From Aurantiochytrium sp. KH105 (lineage: Eukaryota; Sar; Bigyra; Thraustochytrida; Thraustochytriidae), in assembly GCA_003116975.1 (NCBI GenBank), contig BGKB01000021.1:62001-126000 (forward strand): a stretch of 64,000 bases of DNA. Direction: 5' to 3'. The notes beneath the pieces are model-generated. The model was not told the origin of the DNA. It ran no database searches and was given only the letters and a program-made list of their open reading frames with translations. Shown piece by piece: positions 20,341 to 31,928 of this stretch. The stretch's first letter is position 1; each line of letters begins with the position of its first letter. A program made the position numbers and the translations under genes.

Positions 20341-20985
20341 TTAATTAACACGGAGTTCGCGAGTAAAGTACGTGATCGTCTCCTCATAATCGAAGGCCTC
20401 CTGGGCATCAGACCCATCCGGCTTTGCCTCGATCGGCGCGCGGCCGCGGCAGCGTGCGCGCGACCCCGGGGGAGGACGCCGGCCGGGAGCGCGCGGGCGT
20501 GCGGGGTGTCCCTGCAAAATTGCTTCGGCCCGGCAAAGACCTAATCAGCAGCTAATCATCAGGAAGCATCTTAGGGAACAAGCAGGCAGAACCGGGACCT
20601 GCGAGCCCCTGAGCGTCCGTGCGGGCCTTGCGGGGGCGTAGAAGGCGCGACAAGGCCGGTGGGCGAGCCGCATGAGCGGAGTAGAANCCGCCGCACCCCT
20701 GCGATCCCCGTCTGCTCCCGCCGTTAGGCGCGCCGCCCTCCCCCTTCTGCTCCGCCCTTCACGCGCCCGCCTGCCCATATATTATATAGGGCGCCCCGGG
20801 GCGCCCGCGGTCTAACTTTGCAACGAGTTGACTTTGCAGACCAAGACTGCGGCAATCGACGTTTCTCGCCGGTGGGCGAACGGTCGACCAACCGATTCGA
20901 AAAAAAAATCAAAGCCGGAGGGGTCTAGGTGCCGATTGGCCTTCGCAAAATCATGTATTTCTCTCGTGGACTCCGTGTTAATTAA
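20341..20985. mobile_element. MITE-like element with 36-bp terminal inverted repeats
   Basis: The left end (20341-20376) begins TTAATTAACACGGAGT. The right end (20950-20985) carries the same 16 bases in inverted orientation. The similarity continues inward for about 36 bp with a few mismatches. The 645-bp interior has no credible coding region and is very GC-rich in the middle. It contains the one ambiguous base of the window (N at 20687). Both outer flanks are A/T-rich, so the target-site duplication cannot be read with certainty. It is probably a non-autonomous DNA transposon. Confidence 0.65.
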
Positions 20986-21252
20986 AAAAAAAGCGTACCT
21001 CTCGCTGTTCAACTTGCCCTTGACAGCAGCACTCGCGGGGTCGAAAGATGTCTACGTTGCAGAACAAGCCTTTTGTAGTCTCTGATATTTCTATATTTTC
21101 TTTTTCTAGCTTCCAAATCTTTTCAATCTTTTCAAGACAATAAATTGCTTGTTCAAGAGCTCTACGATGCCACTCCGCGGCCATTCTCGGCCAAGGGACT
21201 CTTTGCTCCCGCCGATTTGCTGCGAGGTCCCGGGCTGCAGCTGCGACTGCGA
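20986..21252. other. short intergenic region between MITE-like element and FAM133-like gene
   Basis: A/T-rich, without coding signals. It should hold the 3' end of the minus-strand FAM133-like transcript. Confidence 0.4.
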
Positions 21253-22092
21253 CTATGTTTCCGCCTGCGCTTGTGCCGGTGTCGTCTTTCCCCCGTCAGA
21301 TTTGCTATTGTCCTTTTTTTCGCCGTGATCGTCGTTGTCGCTACTTTTACTACCATCGCTGTCGCTCTTGCGGCGGTGCTTTCTCCGTTTGTGTTTGCTT
21401 CTTTTCGTGCTTCTTTTAGCGCTGCGGTCTCTGTGATCGTTTTTGCTACTCTTACCGCCGTCGTCGCTCTCGACGTCATGATTGGCCTTGTCTCGAGGTC
21501 TAGGAGTATCACTGTCACTGTCGCTCTCGCTGTCGCTCGCATCCCTCTTTCGCTTGTCGTATCGATTGCTCCGCCTTTTGCTCTTTTTCGAGGTGTCACG
21601 CCTCTTTCGGCTTTTTCTCTCGCCACTTTCGCTGTTGCTGCTAATGTCATCGTCGTCACTATCGTCGTCACTATCGTCGTCACTATCGTCGTCGCGGCGT
21701 CGGCGGCTCTTGTGCTTTCGCTTGTGGTTTTTCTTGGACTTTTTGTGCTTTTTACTTTTCTTCTTTTCCCTTTTAGACCTTTTGCTCGAGTCTCGCTGCA
21801 TGGCACGCAGCTTTTCCTCGCGTTCTTCATCAAGTGCGCGCTTGTACTCCTCCATGGCGTCCTCCATGTTATGTCCGAGCTTGTCCATGTGCTGCTGCTT
21901 GAAGTCTTCCCAATCGGGCCGGCTCGTGTCTCCGATCCGGTCTTCAATCGTCGACATTTCGCGGCCGACCTTGAGCAAGAGTGGGTCCACGGTTTCCCCT
22001 CGCGCCTGCTGCGCCAGGATCATCGACTGCAGGCTCAGCGGCGCGGGCTTGGCCTTGGTCGCCTCGTCGGGTTTTCGAGGCCCAATCTCCAT
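21253..22092 (-). CDS. FAM133-like Lys/Ser/Asp-rich nuclear protein
   Basis: 279 residues from the ATG at 22092. The N-terminal 110 residues hold a conserved-looking helical region: a RPDWEDFKQQHMDKL stretch, then MEEYKRALDEEREEKL. This matches the start of FAM133-type proteins (a proline-tryptophan-glutamate motif followed by a glutamate/lysine helix). The rest is low complexity: Lys/Arg/Ser blocks (KREKKKSKKHKKSKK), runs of DDDSDDDS and RS-like stretches. Such proteins are nuclear, often linked with splicing speckles. The gene is divergent from ADRM1. A longer open frame upstream of this ATG passes through the GC-rich promoter and is rejected. The family call is moderate because most of the protein is compositionally biased. 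Confidence 0.6.
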   Translation of the reverse strand: MEIGPRKPDEATKAKPAPLSLQSMILAQQARGETVDPLLLKVGREMSTIEDRIGDTSRPDWEDFKQQHMDKLGHNMEDAMEEYKRALDEEREEKLRAMQRDSSKRSKREKKKSKKHKKSKKNHKRKHKSRRRRDDDSDDDSDDDSDDDDISSNSESGERKSRKRRDTSKKSKRRSNRYDKRKRDASDSESDSDSDTPRPRDKANHDVESDDGGKSSKNDHRDRSAKRSTKRSKHKRRKHRRKSDSDGSKSSDNDDHGEKKDNSKSDGGKTTPAQAQAET

Positions 22093-22620
22093 CTTGTCTT
22101 GCTGCTGACTCCGGTAAATCCGCCCGCCGCGAGGACACCACGCGCGACGGCGACCGCCGGCAGGCGTTCTGCGCGGCGAGAGAGGACGCGCGGCGAGGCC
22201 AGCGCGTGCGAGCGCGTGGAGAGACGCGGCGGCGCGCCTGTGGAAGGGGCGCCCGCGTTTTGCGCGTGGAGGGCGCCGCTGTTCCCGCATTCTCCACTTG
22301 CGGCGGCATTCCCGACTTGCGGGCGGCCATTCGGCCCTTGCCGCGCCGTTATTCCGCACTTGCGCGCGGCGGTGCCCGACTTGCCGCCGCCCCGCAAGTG
22401 CGGCTTCGCGCCGGCGCAAGTGCGGAATGGCGTTTGCGGCACTTGCGGCGGCGGCGAACGGGGCGAAGCTTCTTTTCCGCCTTCTCCCGCGCGTTGAACG
22501 GGGCGAGCAAAGTCGAACGAAGATCATCGATCCCGCGACCCGCGCGCGCACGGAAGCGAGCGAGCGAGCGAGCGAGCGAGGGACGGAGCGCGCGAGCCTA
22601 GACCCTGGCGGTGCGGCACG
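22093..22620. promoter_or_regulatory. divergent promoter with many GCAAGTGCGG / CACTTGCGGC motifs
   Basis: Between about 22300 and 22475 there are at least eight copies, in both orientations, of a motif close to GCGCAAGTGCGG (for example CCACTTGCGGCGG, CCGACTTGCGGG, CCGCAAGTGCGG, GCGCAAGTGCGG). A (GCGA)n run follows (22556-22580) just before the ADRM1 start. The same motif family occurs upstream of CK2 alpha. Confidence 0.55.
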
Positions 22621-24390
22621 ATGGCGAGCGTGACGCTCTTCGAGTTCAAGGCGGGCATGCTGAATGCCACGGAGAAACGCGGCGCGGAGGGCGTGTGGAA
22701 GGTGGAGGCAGACCCGCGCAAGGGCCAGCTGTGCCTTACGCGCGGCAACGAGGGCGCCATCCACCTCGTGTGGAAGCTGCGCCCCAGCGGCCAGGTCGAA
22801 GAGGATCTCCTTGTTTTCCCTGAGAGCCAGACCTTCACCAAGGTGAACACCGGCCGTCGCGACGATCGCGTGTACCTGTTGCAGTTCAACAACTCCCGCC
22901 GCCGTAACTTCTTTTGGATGCAAGGCAAGAAGGAGGATGACGAGGACAATGCTCGCAAGCTTAACGAGTACATGTCGAACCCGCCTGCTGCTCCTGTCGG
23001 CAGCCTTGGTGGCGCAGGTGGCACCGCATCGGGAGCCCCGGATCAGCACGCCATGATGCAGCTCTTGTCCCAATTTGGCGCTGGCGGTGGCAATGGCCGC
23101 CAGCAGCTTGACGAGAGTCAGCTACAGAGCGTGTTGCAGGGTTTTGGTATGACGGGCGGTACGTTACAAAGACAAGGCCTGAGAAATGGAGCTAAAAAGG
23201 ACAGGAGTAAAAGAGAAGAGGTCTGACTAACGCTTTGGATCATCAATCCATTTTCTTGCTTACGCGCGGACATTCTTGCATATCACGTCGCATCGCATCG
23301 CATCGCATCACATCGCATCGCATCGCATCGTATCGGACAACCCCTTTGTCATCGGACTTGCGACTGTGCAGGCTCTGGGAACCCAAGCTCGAGCCGGAGC
23401 CAGCGTCGGCGCGGCGGCGACAATGATGACGACGACGACGACGAAGAGGAGGGAAGCTCAGGTCGGTCTAGAAATCGTCGCAACCGCGACAACAACGACG
23501 AAGACGACGAGGGCAAGGACGACGACTTTTACAACTGATGATAAAAACCCGACGCAAGGCTTAGCGCTCGCCAGCTTTATTTCTCTTTGCTGGCCTGGCC
23601 GCATCTGTCGAGCGATCTGTCTGACTGTCGGACTGTTTGGTGGCGCAGTGCCGTGCCGTGCCGTGTAGTGCAGTACATTCAGAATTCTGCTCCTGGCTTT
23701 GACATTTGCGCGTGCACGCTCAGGTGCTAGAAAAAAGCTACTTTGAGTGGGTGGACGAAGCGCTTCGCGTCGGGCTTATATCCGCGTCGTGAGGCCAGTC
23801 AGTCCCTGCAGTCGGTCGGTCGGTCGGTTGCTTGTTGTTGATAGATCGAAACTAACCGGATACCATGTTTTTTTGCTTTTTACGCCACAGGCTCTGGATC
23901 AGCTCCTGCAGCTCCTGTGGCCCCCGCAGCTTCCACCACGGCGGCTTCGACGAGCGGTGCATCCACCGATGGCCCGGCTGCCAGCGGGACACAGCAGCAA
24001 TTTACCGCTGAGGATCTTCAGCGTGCCCTTGCTGGCGTCTCGGGCGCCATGCAGCAACAGCGCACACCGCCATTAAACGAGATTTACAGGGCTTCGGAAC
24101 TTCTCCCGATGCTCGAGGATCCTGCCATTCGCGACGAGCTCATGCAATTCTTGCCAGAGGATCGACAAACAGACCAGGAGCTGCGATACTCGCTGTCGAG
24201 TCCGCAAGTCAGACAAGCCTTTGCCATGCTCTCGCATGCACTGCAATCAGACAACTTCAACTCTGTCATGACCAATTTTGGTCTTGATCCCATGGCCGGC
24301 GCCGCGGAGCTTCAACGTGGCGATGGCATCGGCGCTTTCTTGCGTGCACTCCAGGCCAAGGCTGACGAGGAGAGCGACCTGTATGATTGA
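22621..24390 (+). CDS. ADRM1: Rpn13/ADRM1 proteasomal ubiquitin receptor (two exons, 345 aa main form)
   Basis: Ubiquitin receptor of the 19S proteasome cap. Exon 1 (22621-23158) encodes the Pru domain, which binds Rpn2 and ubiquitin: TLFEFKAGML, GAIHLVWKLRPSG, DDRVYLLQF, RRNFFWMQ and DEDNARKLNEYM. The main second exon (23891-24390, acceptor CGCCACAG) encodes a Thr/Ala linker and the DEUBAD domain that recruits and activates UCH37: FTAEDLQRAL, ELLPMLEDPAIRDELMQFLPE and QVRQAFAMLSHALQS. The donor at 23159 is GTACGT and the phase is 1. The total of 1038 bp gives 345 residues, a normal size for the family. A second possible terminal exon at 23372-23538 would give a form without DEUBAD. Divergent from the FAM133-like gene. 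Confidence 0.95.
23283..23332 (+). repeat. (CATCG)n pentamer repeat inside ADRM1 intron
   Basis: About nine copies of GCATC/ACATC lie between the exon 1 donor and the candidate alternative exon. Confidence 0.9.
23372..23538 (+). CDS. ADRM1: candidate alternative terminal exon of ADRM1 (acidic tail instead of DEUBAD)
   Basis: After the acceptor GACTGTGCAG the sequence begins GCTCTGG, exactly as the main second exon does. It is in the same phase from the exon 1 donor. It encodes 54 further residues: a Ser/Arg stretch, an Asp/Glu run, an Arg/Asn stretch, and an end in DDDFYN followed by TGA. The product would be 234 residues with the Pru domain but no UCH37-binding domain. The coding quality (clean frame, acidic/basic blocks) argues for use. 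Transcript data are needed to confirm it; it could also be a relic of a duplicated exon. Confidence 0.5.
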
Positions 24391-26259
<1,869 letters not shown>

Positions 26260-26597
26260 TGATGTCATAAAAAAGGAAGATTGAGAATGGATTATTTGTT
26301 TTTGGGAATGAAGTTTTGCCTCTCGACACAACTAAATGAGTGAGGTGTGAAAAGAGAGAGAGACACGAGGGGGGAAAAGGGATATAAAAGAGTCACTAGA
26401 GCTCGCACACTAAAGAAAAGAAACCAGGTACAGTTGGGTCTTCTGGCTCCCTTGGGTGCATAGCACCCATCTGCAAAGACCCTGCCAGTGAGACATACTA
26501 GTTTTTGGTGAAGCGAAAGGAAGTGAGACAAAGCGCCCAACGCCAGTCCTCTCCATCTGGCATTATGTGAGTTCTCGAACGTGCACTAACGCGCGGC
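26260..26597. other. 3' region between convergent thiolase and chorismate synthase genes
   Basis: No coding sequence. Most of it (from about 26425) is one arm of an inverted duplication described separately. Confidence 0.5.
26425..26597 (-). repeat. inverted duplication, arm 1 (3' flank of chorismate synthase)
   Basis: Read on the minus strand directly after the chorismate synthase stop codon, this sequence starts GCCGCGCGTTAGTGCACG. It matches 29889-30060 on the + strand over its whole length, with scattered substitutions and one gap of roughly ten bases. Shared blocks include GGACTGGCGTTGGGCGCTTT, TCACTTCCTTTCGCTTCACC and TATGCACCCAAGGGAGCCAG. Confidence 0.9.
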
Positions 26598-28061
26598 TTA
26601 CTCCGTCTTCTGGCGCTTGGCCTCGCGCTCGGCAACGAGCTTAGCAGACTCGGAAGGATCGGCCTCAAAAACCTTTGCCCTTGAGGGAATGGTCTGGCTG
26701 CCGATCTGGTCAACGCGCGTGCGCTGGAGCATGGCCGCGTCAATTAGCGTGAGCGAGGTCATTGCTTCGATGAGAGGCGGCGTGCGAGGAAGCACGCAAG
26801 GGTCATGGCGGCCCTTGGCCTCGAGCACCGTGTCGTTGCCCTCAAAGTCCACCGTCTGCTGCGGTCGCCCGATGGTGCTCACGGCCTTGACGGCAACACG
26901 AAAAACAATATCGGCGCCGCTGGAGATACCACCGAGCGTGCCACCAGCGTTGTTGGTCTTGGGCTGGACCATGTGCGGGCGCGAGGACTTCTCAAAGGGG
27001 TCATTGTGCTGCGAGCCGCGCATCTTGGTTCCCTCGAATCCGGAGCCAATCTCGAAACCCTTGGTAGCGGGCAGCGACATGACACCGTGCGCGAGCATGG
27101 CTTCGAGCTTGTCAAAGCAAGGCTCACCCAGGCCAGCAGGGACGTTGGAGCAAACGCACGCCACCGTTCCGCCGATCGAGTCTTCCTCGGACTTGACCTG
27201 GCGAATCAGGGTCGACATGCGGCAGGCTGTGGCCGCATGCGGACACCTCACGTGCACGAGGTCATCAGTAAGGTGAGCCTCGACATCCTTGATGGTCTTT
27301 TCGAGCAGAACGCCCTGGCGCGTGTAAACACGATCCTTGGCGTCCACGTAGGCCGGGGTAGCATCGTCATCTTCAGCCTTCAGAAAAGCCTCTTCGTCCT
27401 TATCGTCGAGGGCCTTTTGCGCCTTGCCGCGCGCAACCTCGTCGGCCTCGTCCTCCGCAGTGAGCGTACGCCAGCCAGAAGCCGGGTTGCGCAGAATGCG
27501 CAGGCAGCCTTCAGCATCGACCTCCTCGCGGGTCCAGGGGCGACCGCTCGGGTGCTGCATGCCCTCGGCGGGCAGCTTGATGTCGCCGATGGAATGCACA
27601 AACGAGACGACGGTGGTCCCGTAGGTTTCCAGGAGCCACTTGTCGGCGACAGCGCCGGCAGCGACGCGGCCAATGGTCTCGCGGGCCGAAGACCGACCGC
27701 CGCCGCTCGTGGCGCGGATGCCGTACTTGATCTGGTACGTCAGGTCGGCATGTCCGGGCCGGGGCACCTTGCTCATTTCCTTGTAGTCGCCGGGGCGCAC
27801 GTTGAGGTTGTCGACGCAGAGGAAGAGGGGCGTGCCGAGCGTGAACCCGCACTCGGTGCCGGCCTTGATGGTCACTGCATCCTTCTCGTCTCGCGGCGTC
27901 GTCAGCTTGCTCTGTCCGGGCCGCCGCCGCGTCAGCTGCGGCTGCACGTCGGCCTCCGTCAGCCGCATGCCGGGCGGGCACCCGTCGATGATCACGCCCA
28001 CCGACTGCGCATGGCTCTCCCCGAAGGTCGTCGCGCGGAACACGCGCCCGAACGTGCTCAT
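26598..28061 (-). CDS. aroC: chorismate synthase
   Basis: Last step of the shikimate pathway: converts 5-enolpyruvylshikimate-3-phosphate to chorismate using reduced FMN. 487 residues from the ATG at 28061 (MSTFGRVFRATTFGESHA, the standard N-terminus). Other signatures are GCPPGMRLTEADVQPQLTRR, RATSGGGRSSARETIGRVAAG, MRGSQHNDPFE and NNAGGTLGGISSGADI. The protein is about 100 residues longer than bacterial forms. Part of the excess is an acidic insertion at about 213-270 (TAEDEADEVARG to PAYVDAKDRVY). The C-terminus is a short charged tail. It shares a promoter with the divergent cytidine deaminase. No clear plastid or mitochondrial presequence is present, so it is probably cytosolic. Confidence 0.97.
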   Translation of the reverse strand: MSTFGRVFRATTFGESHAQSVGVIIDGCPPGMRLTEADVQPQLTRRRPGQSKLTTPRDEKDAVTIKAGTECGFTLGTPLFLCVDNLNVRPGDYKEMSKVPRPGHADLTYQIKYGIRATSGGGRSSARETIGRVAAGAVADKWLLETYGTTVVSFVHSIGDIKLPAEGMQHPSGRPWTREEVDAEGCLRILRNPASGWRTLTAEDEADEVARGKAQKALDDKDEEAFLKAEDDDATPAYVDAKDRVYTRQGVLLEKTIKDVEAHLTDDLVHVRCPHAATACRMSTLIRQVKSEEDSIGGTVACVCSNVPAGLGEPCFDKLEAMLAHGVMSLPATKGFEIGSGFEGTKMRGSQHNDPFEKSSRPHMVQPKTNNAGGTLGGISSGADIVFRVAVKAVSTIGRPQQTVDFEGNDTVLEAKGRHDPCVLPRTPPLIEAMTSLTLIDAAMLQRTRVDQIGSQTIPSRAKVFEADPSESAKLVAEREAKRQKTE

Positions 28062-28483
28062 CCTGCCCCGCGCCCGCCGGGTCTGCTCTCTCCCGCGCCT
28101 CCTCGCTCGCTCCCTCGCCGCCCTGCGCTGCCACCTCCGCCCAATCGCACTTTGCTTCTTTCTGCCTGCTCCTGCTCGCGCCGCGGCCACACGCTGCGGC
28201 CCGGCGCACACCCGCGCGGCCCCTCAAATGTGCCGCCGCCCGCGCGGCCCCGCAAATGTGCCGCTGCGCCCGGCCGGCCTCTCGAAGAACGCGGCGGCCG
28301 GATTTCAAACTACCAGCCGCACCTTCGCGGCGCGCGGCGCGGGCGAGCGCGGATTCGCCGGGGCACGGCCGCCCGGGGACGCCCCGCGCCTGGCTGCTGC
28401 CGTGAGGTTCGCGGCCGCGAGCCGCGCCGCCCTCGCCCGGGCCGCCCTGCGCTCGCCGTCAGCGCGCTCGCGCCGTCGCGCGG
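28062..28483. promoter_or_regulatory. divergent promoter with tandem GCAAATGTGCCGC repeat
   Basis: At about 28207-28265 a unit close to CGCGCGGCCCCKCAAATGTG appears twice in tandem, each followed by CCGC. The core GCAAATGTG resembles the GCAAGTG motif seen upstream of ADRM1 and CK2 alpha. Its role is inferred. Confidence 0.4.
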
Positions 28484-29410
28484 ATGGATCTGCGCATGCT
28501 CGGCATGGCGACGGACTCCGACGCCGCCACGGCGCGCCAGCTGCTCGAGGCCGCCTGGCAGGCGCGCGAGCTCGCGAGGGCGCCCGTGTCCGGGTTCAGA
28601 GTCGGCGCCGCCGCGCTGGATGCCCAGGGGGATGTCCACCTGGGCTACAACGTCGAGTTCGCAGGCGCGCCCCTGGGCGAAACTCTGCATGCCGAGCACG
28701 CGGCCGTCGCCGTCGCGAGGAGATACGCGGCGGCGCAAAAGCGCGGCGACCTGAAGATTGACGTGATCGCAGTCACGGCGACGCCTTGCGGCCATTGCCG
28801 GCAAATGCTGGCGGAGCGCTTCCCGCATATCCAAATTGTGCTGGGCGATCGCGGTGGCGCTGCAGAGCCAACCGTCCTGAGCCTAAAGGAGGACTTGCTG
28901 CCCCGTGCAGTGACGTTTGACCTCTTGGCTAACCCTTCAAAACTTGCACTCTGCGCCAAAGACCTCGAAGCCTCTGTCTTGGCTCCGAAAAATCTCGGCG
29001 CTACTGTGCTTACGGAGGCCCTCTCAAGCTTTGTGAGTGCGGACGCCCGTTTCTCAGGCTGGCCACGCGCCTGTGTGTTTGTTTCTGACGCGGGCCAATC
29101 CTTGGCGACGGGCTCGTGCATGGAGTCTGTAGCTTTTAATCCCTCGCAGGGCTGCTTTCAGACGGCTCTGATGGCCTTGGCTTCCGAGGCTCAACATCTC
29201 TCGCGCCATGGGCTCCCTATTACGCTCGACGCGCCAAGTGCTCTCCAAGCCTTGGCCTCGTCCATGGAAAAGGTGCGCAAGGTCGTTCTTGTGCAATATC
29301 AGGGTGCTCTTGTGGACGATCAGGTCATTGTCGAGCACTTGAGTTCCAAAGTGTTTTCCGCGACGACGAGCACGCTTTGGGTGGCAAAGCCCGAGACAGG
29401 AAATGAATGA
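28484..29410 (+). CDS. CDA: cytidine deaminase, two-domain (dimeric) type
   Basis: Pyrimidine salvage enzyme that deaminates cytidine and deoxycytidine to uridine and deoxyuridine. 308 residues, like the E. coli and plant enzymes (about 295-300), which are two fused deaminase domains. The N-terminal domain has the catalytic HAEHAAV (69-75) and the zinc Cys pair PCGHC (101-105). The C-terminal half lacks the zinc motifs, as expected for the structural domain. Start alternatives are the ATGs at 28484, 28496 and 28505; the first is used here and the conserved region begins at about residue 20. Divergent from chorismate synthase. Confidence 0.93.
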   Translation: MDLRMLGMATDSDAATARQLLEAAWQARELARAPVSGFRVGAAALDAQGDVHLGYNVEFAGAPLGETLHAEHAAVAVARRYAAAQKRGDLKIDVIAVTATPCGHCRQMLAERFPHIQIVLGDRGGAAEPTVLSLKEDLLPRAVTFDLLANPSKLALCAKDLEASVLAPKNLGATVLTEALSSFVSADARFSGWPRACVFVSDAGQSLATGSCMESVAFNPSQGCFQTALMALASEAQHLSRHGLPITLDAPSALQALASSMEKVRKVVLVQYQGALVDDQVIVEHLSSKVFSATTSTLWVAKPETGNE

Positions 29411-30216
29411 ACATTAGCTAGGAAATCAACATGTAAATGAACGAGCGAGCTTGTCTCCTTTTTTCTTAGCGTCCTGCTGTTTTGCTTTTGATGGCGTCAG
29501 CCAAGTGGTTATGCCCACATGCTGCATTGTTGTCTCACGTGTAAAGGTGGCAAGCCAACGCAAGGGGGAGAGTTATTTTTGTTTGTGGAGCGTGCCAGTG
29601 GAGAGTTGAGTCAACTGAGCGTTCGAGCAAGCTATCGGACATGGAGAGTTTTCATGTATCGTTTGATGATAAATGAAATGAATAGTATTTTATCTCGCAG
29701 GCAAGCTAGGCCTAGAGAAGTCTGTTTGGGTGACGTGCGATGACCGCGTCTAAAGAGTCTTGGCTATGTGCACGTGAAGCTTGGAGTCCATGTCATGGTC
29801 CGAGAACATCGTAGAAAGTCGGTGCCCTTTTGACTAAGCCTGCGCCAAACGTTGATCGACGTGCCGTCTCGCCTGTGCGTGGAAGGATCAAGCCGCGCGT
29901 TAGTGCACGTTCGAAAACTCAAATGATGTGAGATGGGGAGGACTGGCGTTGGGCGCTTTGACTCACTTCCTTTCGCTTCACCAAAATTCAGTATGTTTCA
30001 CCGGCAGGGAGGTCCTATGCACCCAAGGGAGCCAGAAGTCCTACCCGTACCTTGCAGTCAGTTTGTGCTGGCTGGCCAAAATAGGATTCTCAAAGGCGCT
30101 TCTGAAAAGCTGCACGCCATTCTTTTGGTGTCAAGAATTTTCAGGGATCTATCAAAGCAGACAGCCAGAGAAATACATGTATAGATTACTGATGTCGCAA
30201 GGAGCGGGCATCTAGT
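29411..30216. other. intergenic region between cytidine deaminase and histone H3
   Basis: No gene recognised. The segment 29889-30060 is the second arm of the inverted duplication. No canonical histone 3' stem-loop is seen downstream of H3 (minus strand, below 30217). Confidence 0.5.
29889..30060 (+). repeat. inverted duplication, arm 2 (copy of chorismate synthase 3' flank)
   Basis: Starts AAGCCGCGCGTTAGTGCACG and runs through GGACTGGCGTTGGGCGCTTT and TATGCACCCAAGGGAGCCAG. It is an inverted copy of 26425-26597. The sequence just upstream of this arm shows at most faint likeness to the end of the chorismate synthase coding region. About 3.3 kb lies between the arms. Confidence 0.9.
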
Positions 30217-31436
<1,220 letters not shown>

Positions 31437-31928
31437 ACAAACGAATGATTTGCATGTATTTTGTATTTTTCAATTCTCATTCTTCTTCCCCTTTGATCGA
31501 TCGTCTTTCACTCTCCCGCTTTCTTGTCGCTTTCTTGTCGCTTGCTTGCTCGTTAGCTTGTGCGCCCCATGTCATCGCATCATGCATCTAGGTCGTTGGA
31601 AATTCCATCTCCATGGTTGGACCCGGATGGTCTTTTGACCGAAACGGATGGCTCTTGTTCGCTCGCCCGCCTGCCGCGGCACCGGCAAGGAATGAGACTG
31701 GAATGAGAGTGAAATGAAATTCTCCCTCCGCACGGCCCTGACCAGTCATGATCGTTTCTTTACAGTGGAGAGTGAGTTAAGGTGAGAAAAAGAATCTAAT
31801 CTCACAGTGACGCCCGACACAGGCCGTCTGCGACGGCCTTCCGACCGAAACTCGCACGTGTCTCTCTCTCTCATCCTCCCCCATTTATCTGAGAATTCGC
31901 CTCGCGATAGGGTGCAATAAACAATAAA
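31437..31928. other. intergenic region between convergent H4 and HECT ligase genes
   Basis: No coding region. It contains a CTTGTCGCTTTCTTGTCGC-type direct repeat near 31522-31542. Otherwise unremarkable. Confidence 0.5.

Noticed and set aside
22093-23073. Long N-terminal extension of the FAM133-like minus-strand frame
   Set aside because: It would cross the whole promoter region and the opposite ADRM1 exon; its translation follows the GC-rich motif cluster.
26805-28754. 649-codon frame antisense to chorismate synthase, running into the cytidine deaminase promoter
   Set aside because: Shadow of a GC-biased gene. It overlaps two well supported genes and has low-complexity ends.
31437-31600. 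Histone 3' stem-loop after H4
   Set aside because: No sequence close to the consensus hairpin was found; the message is probably polyadenylated.
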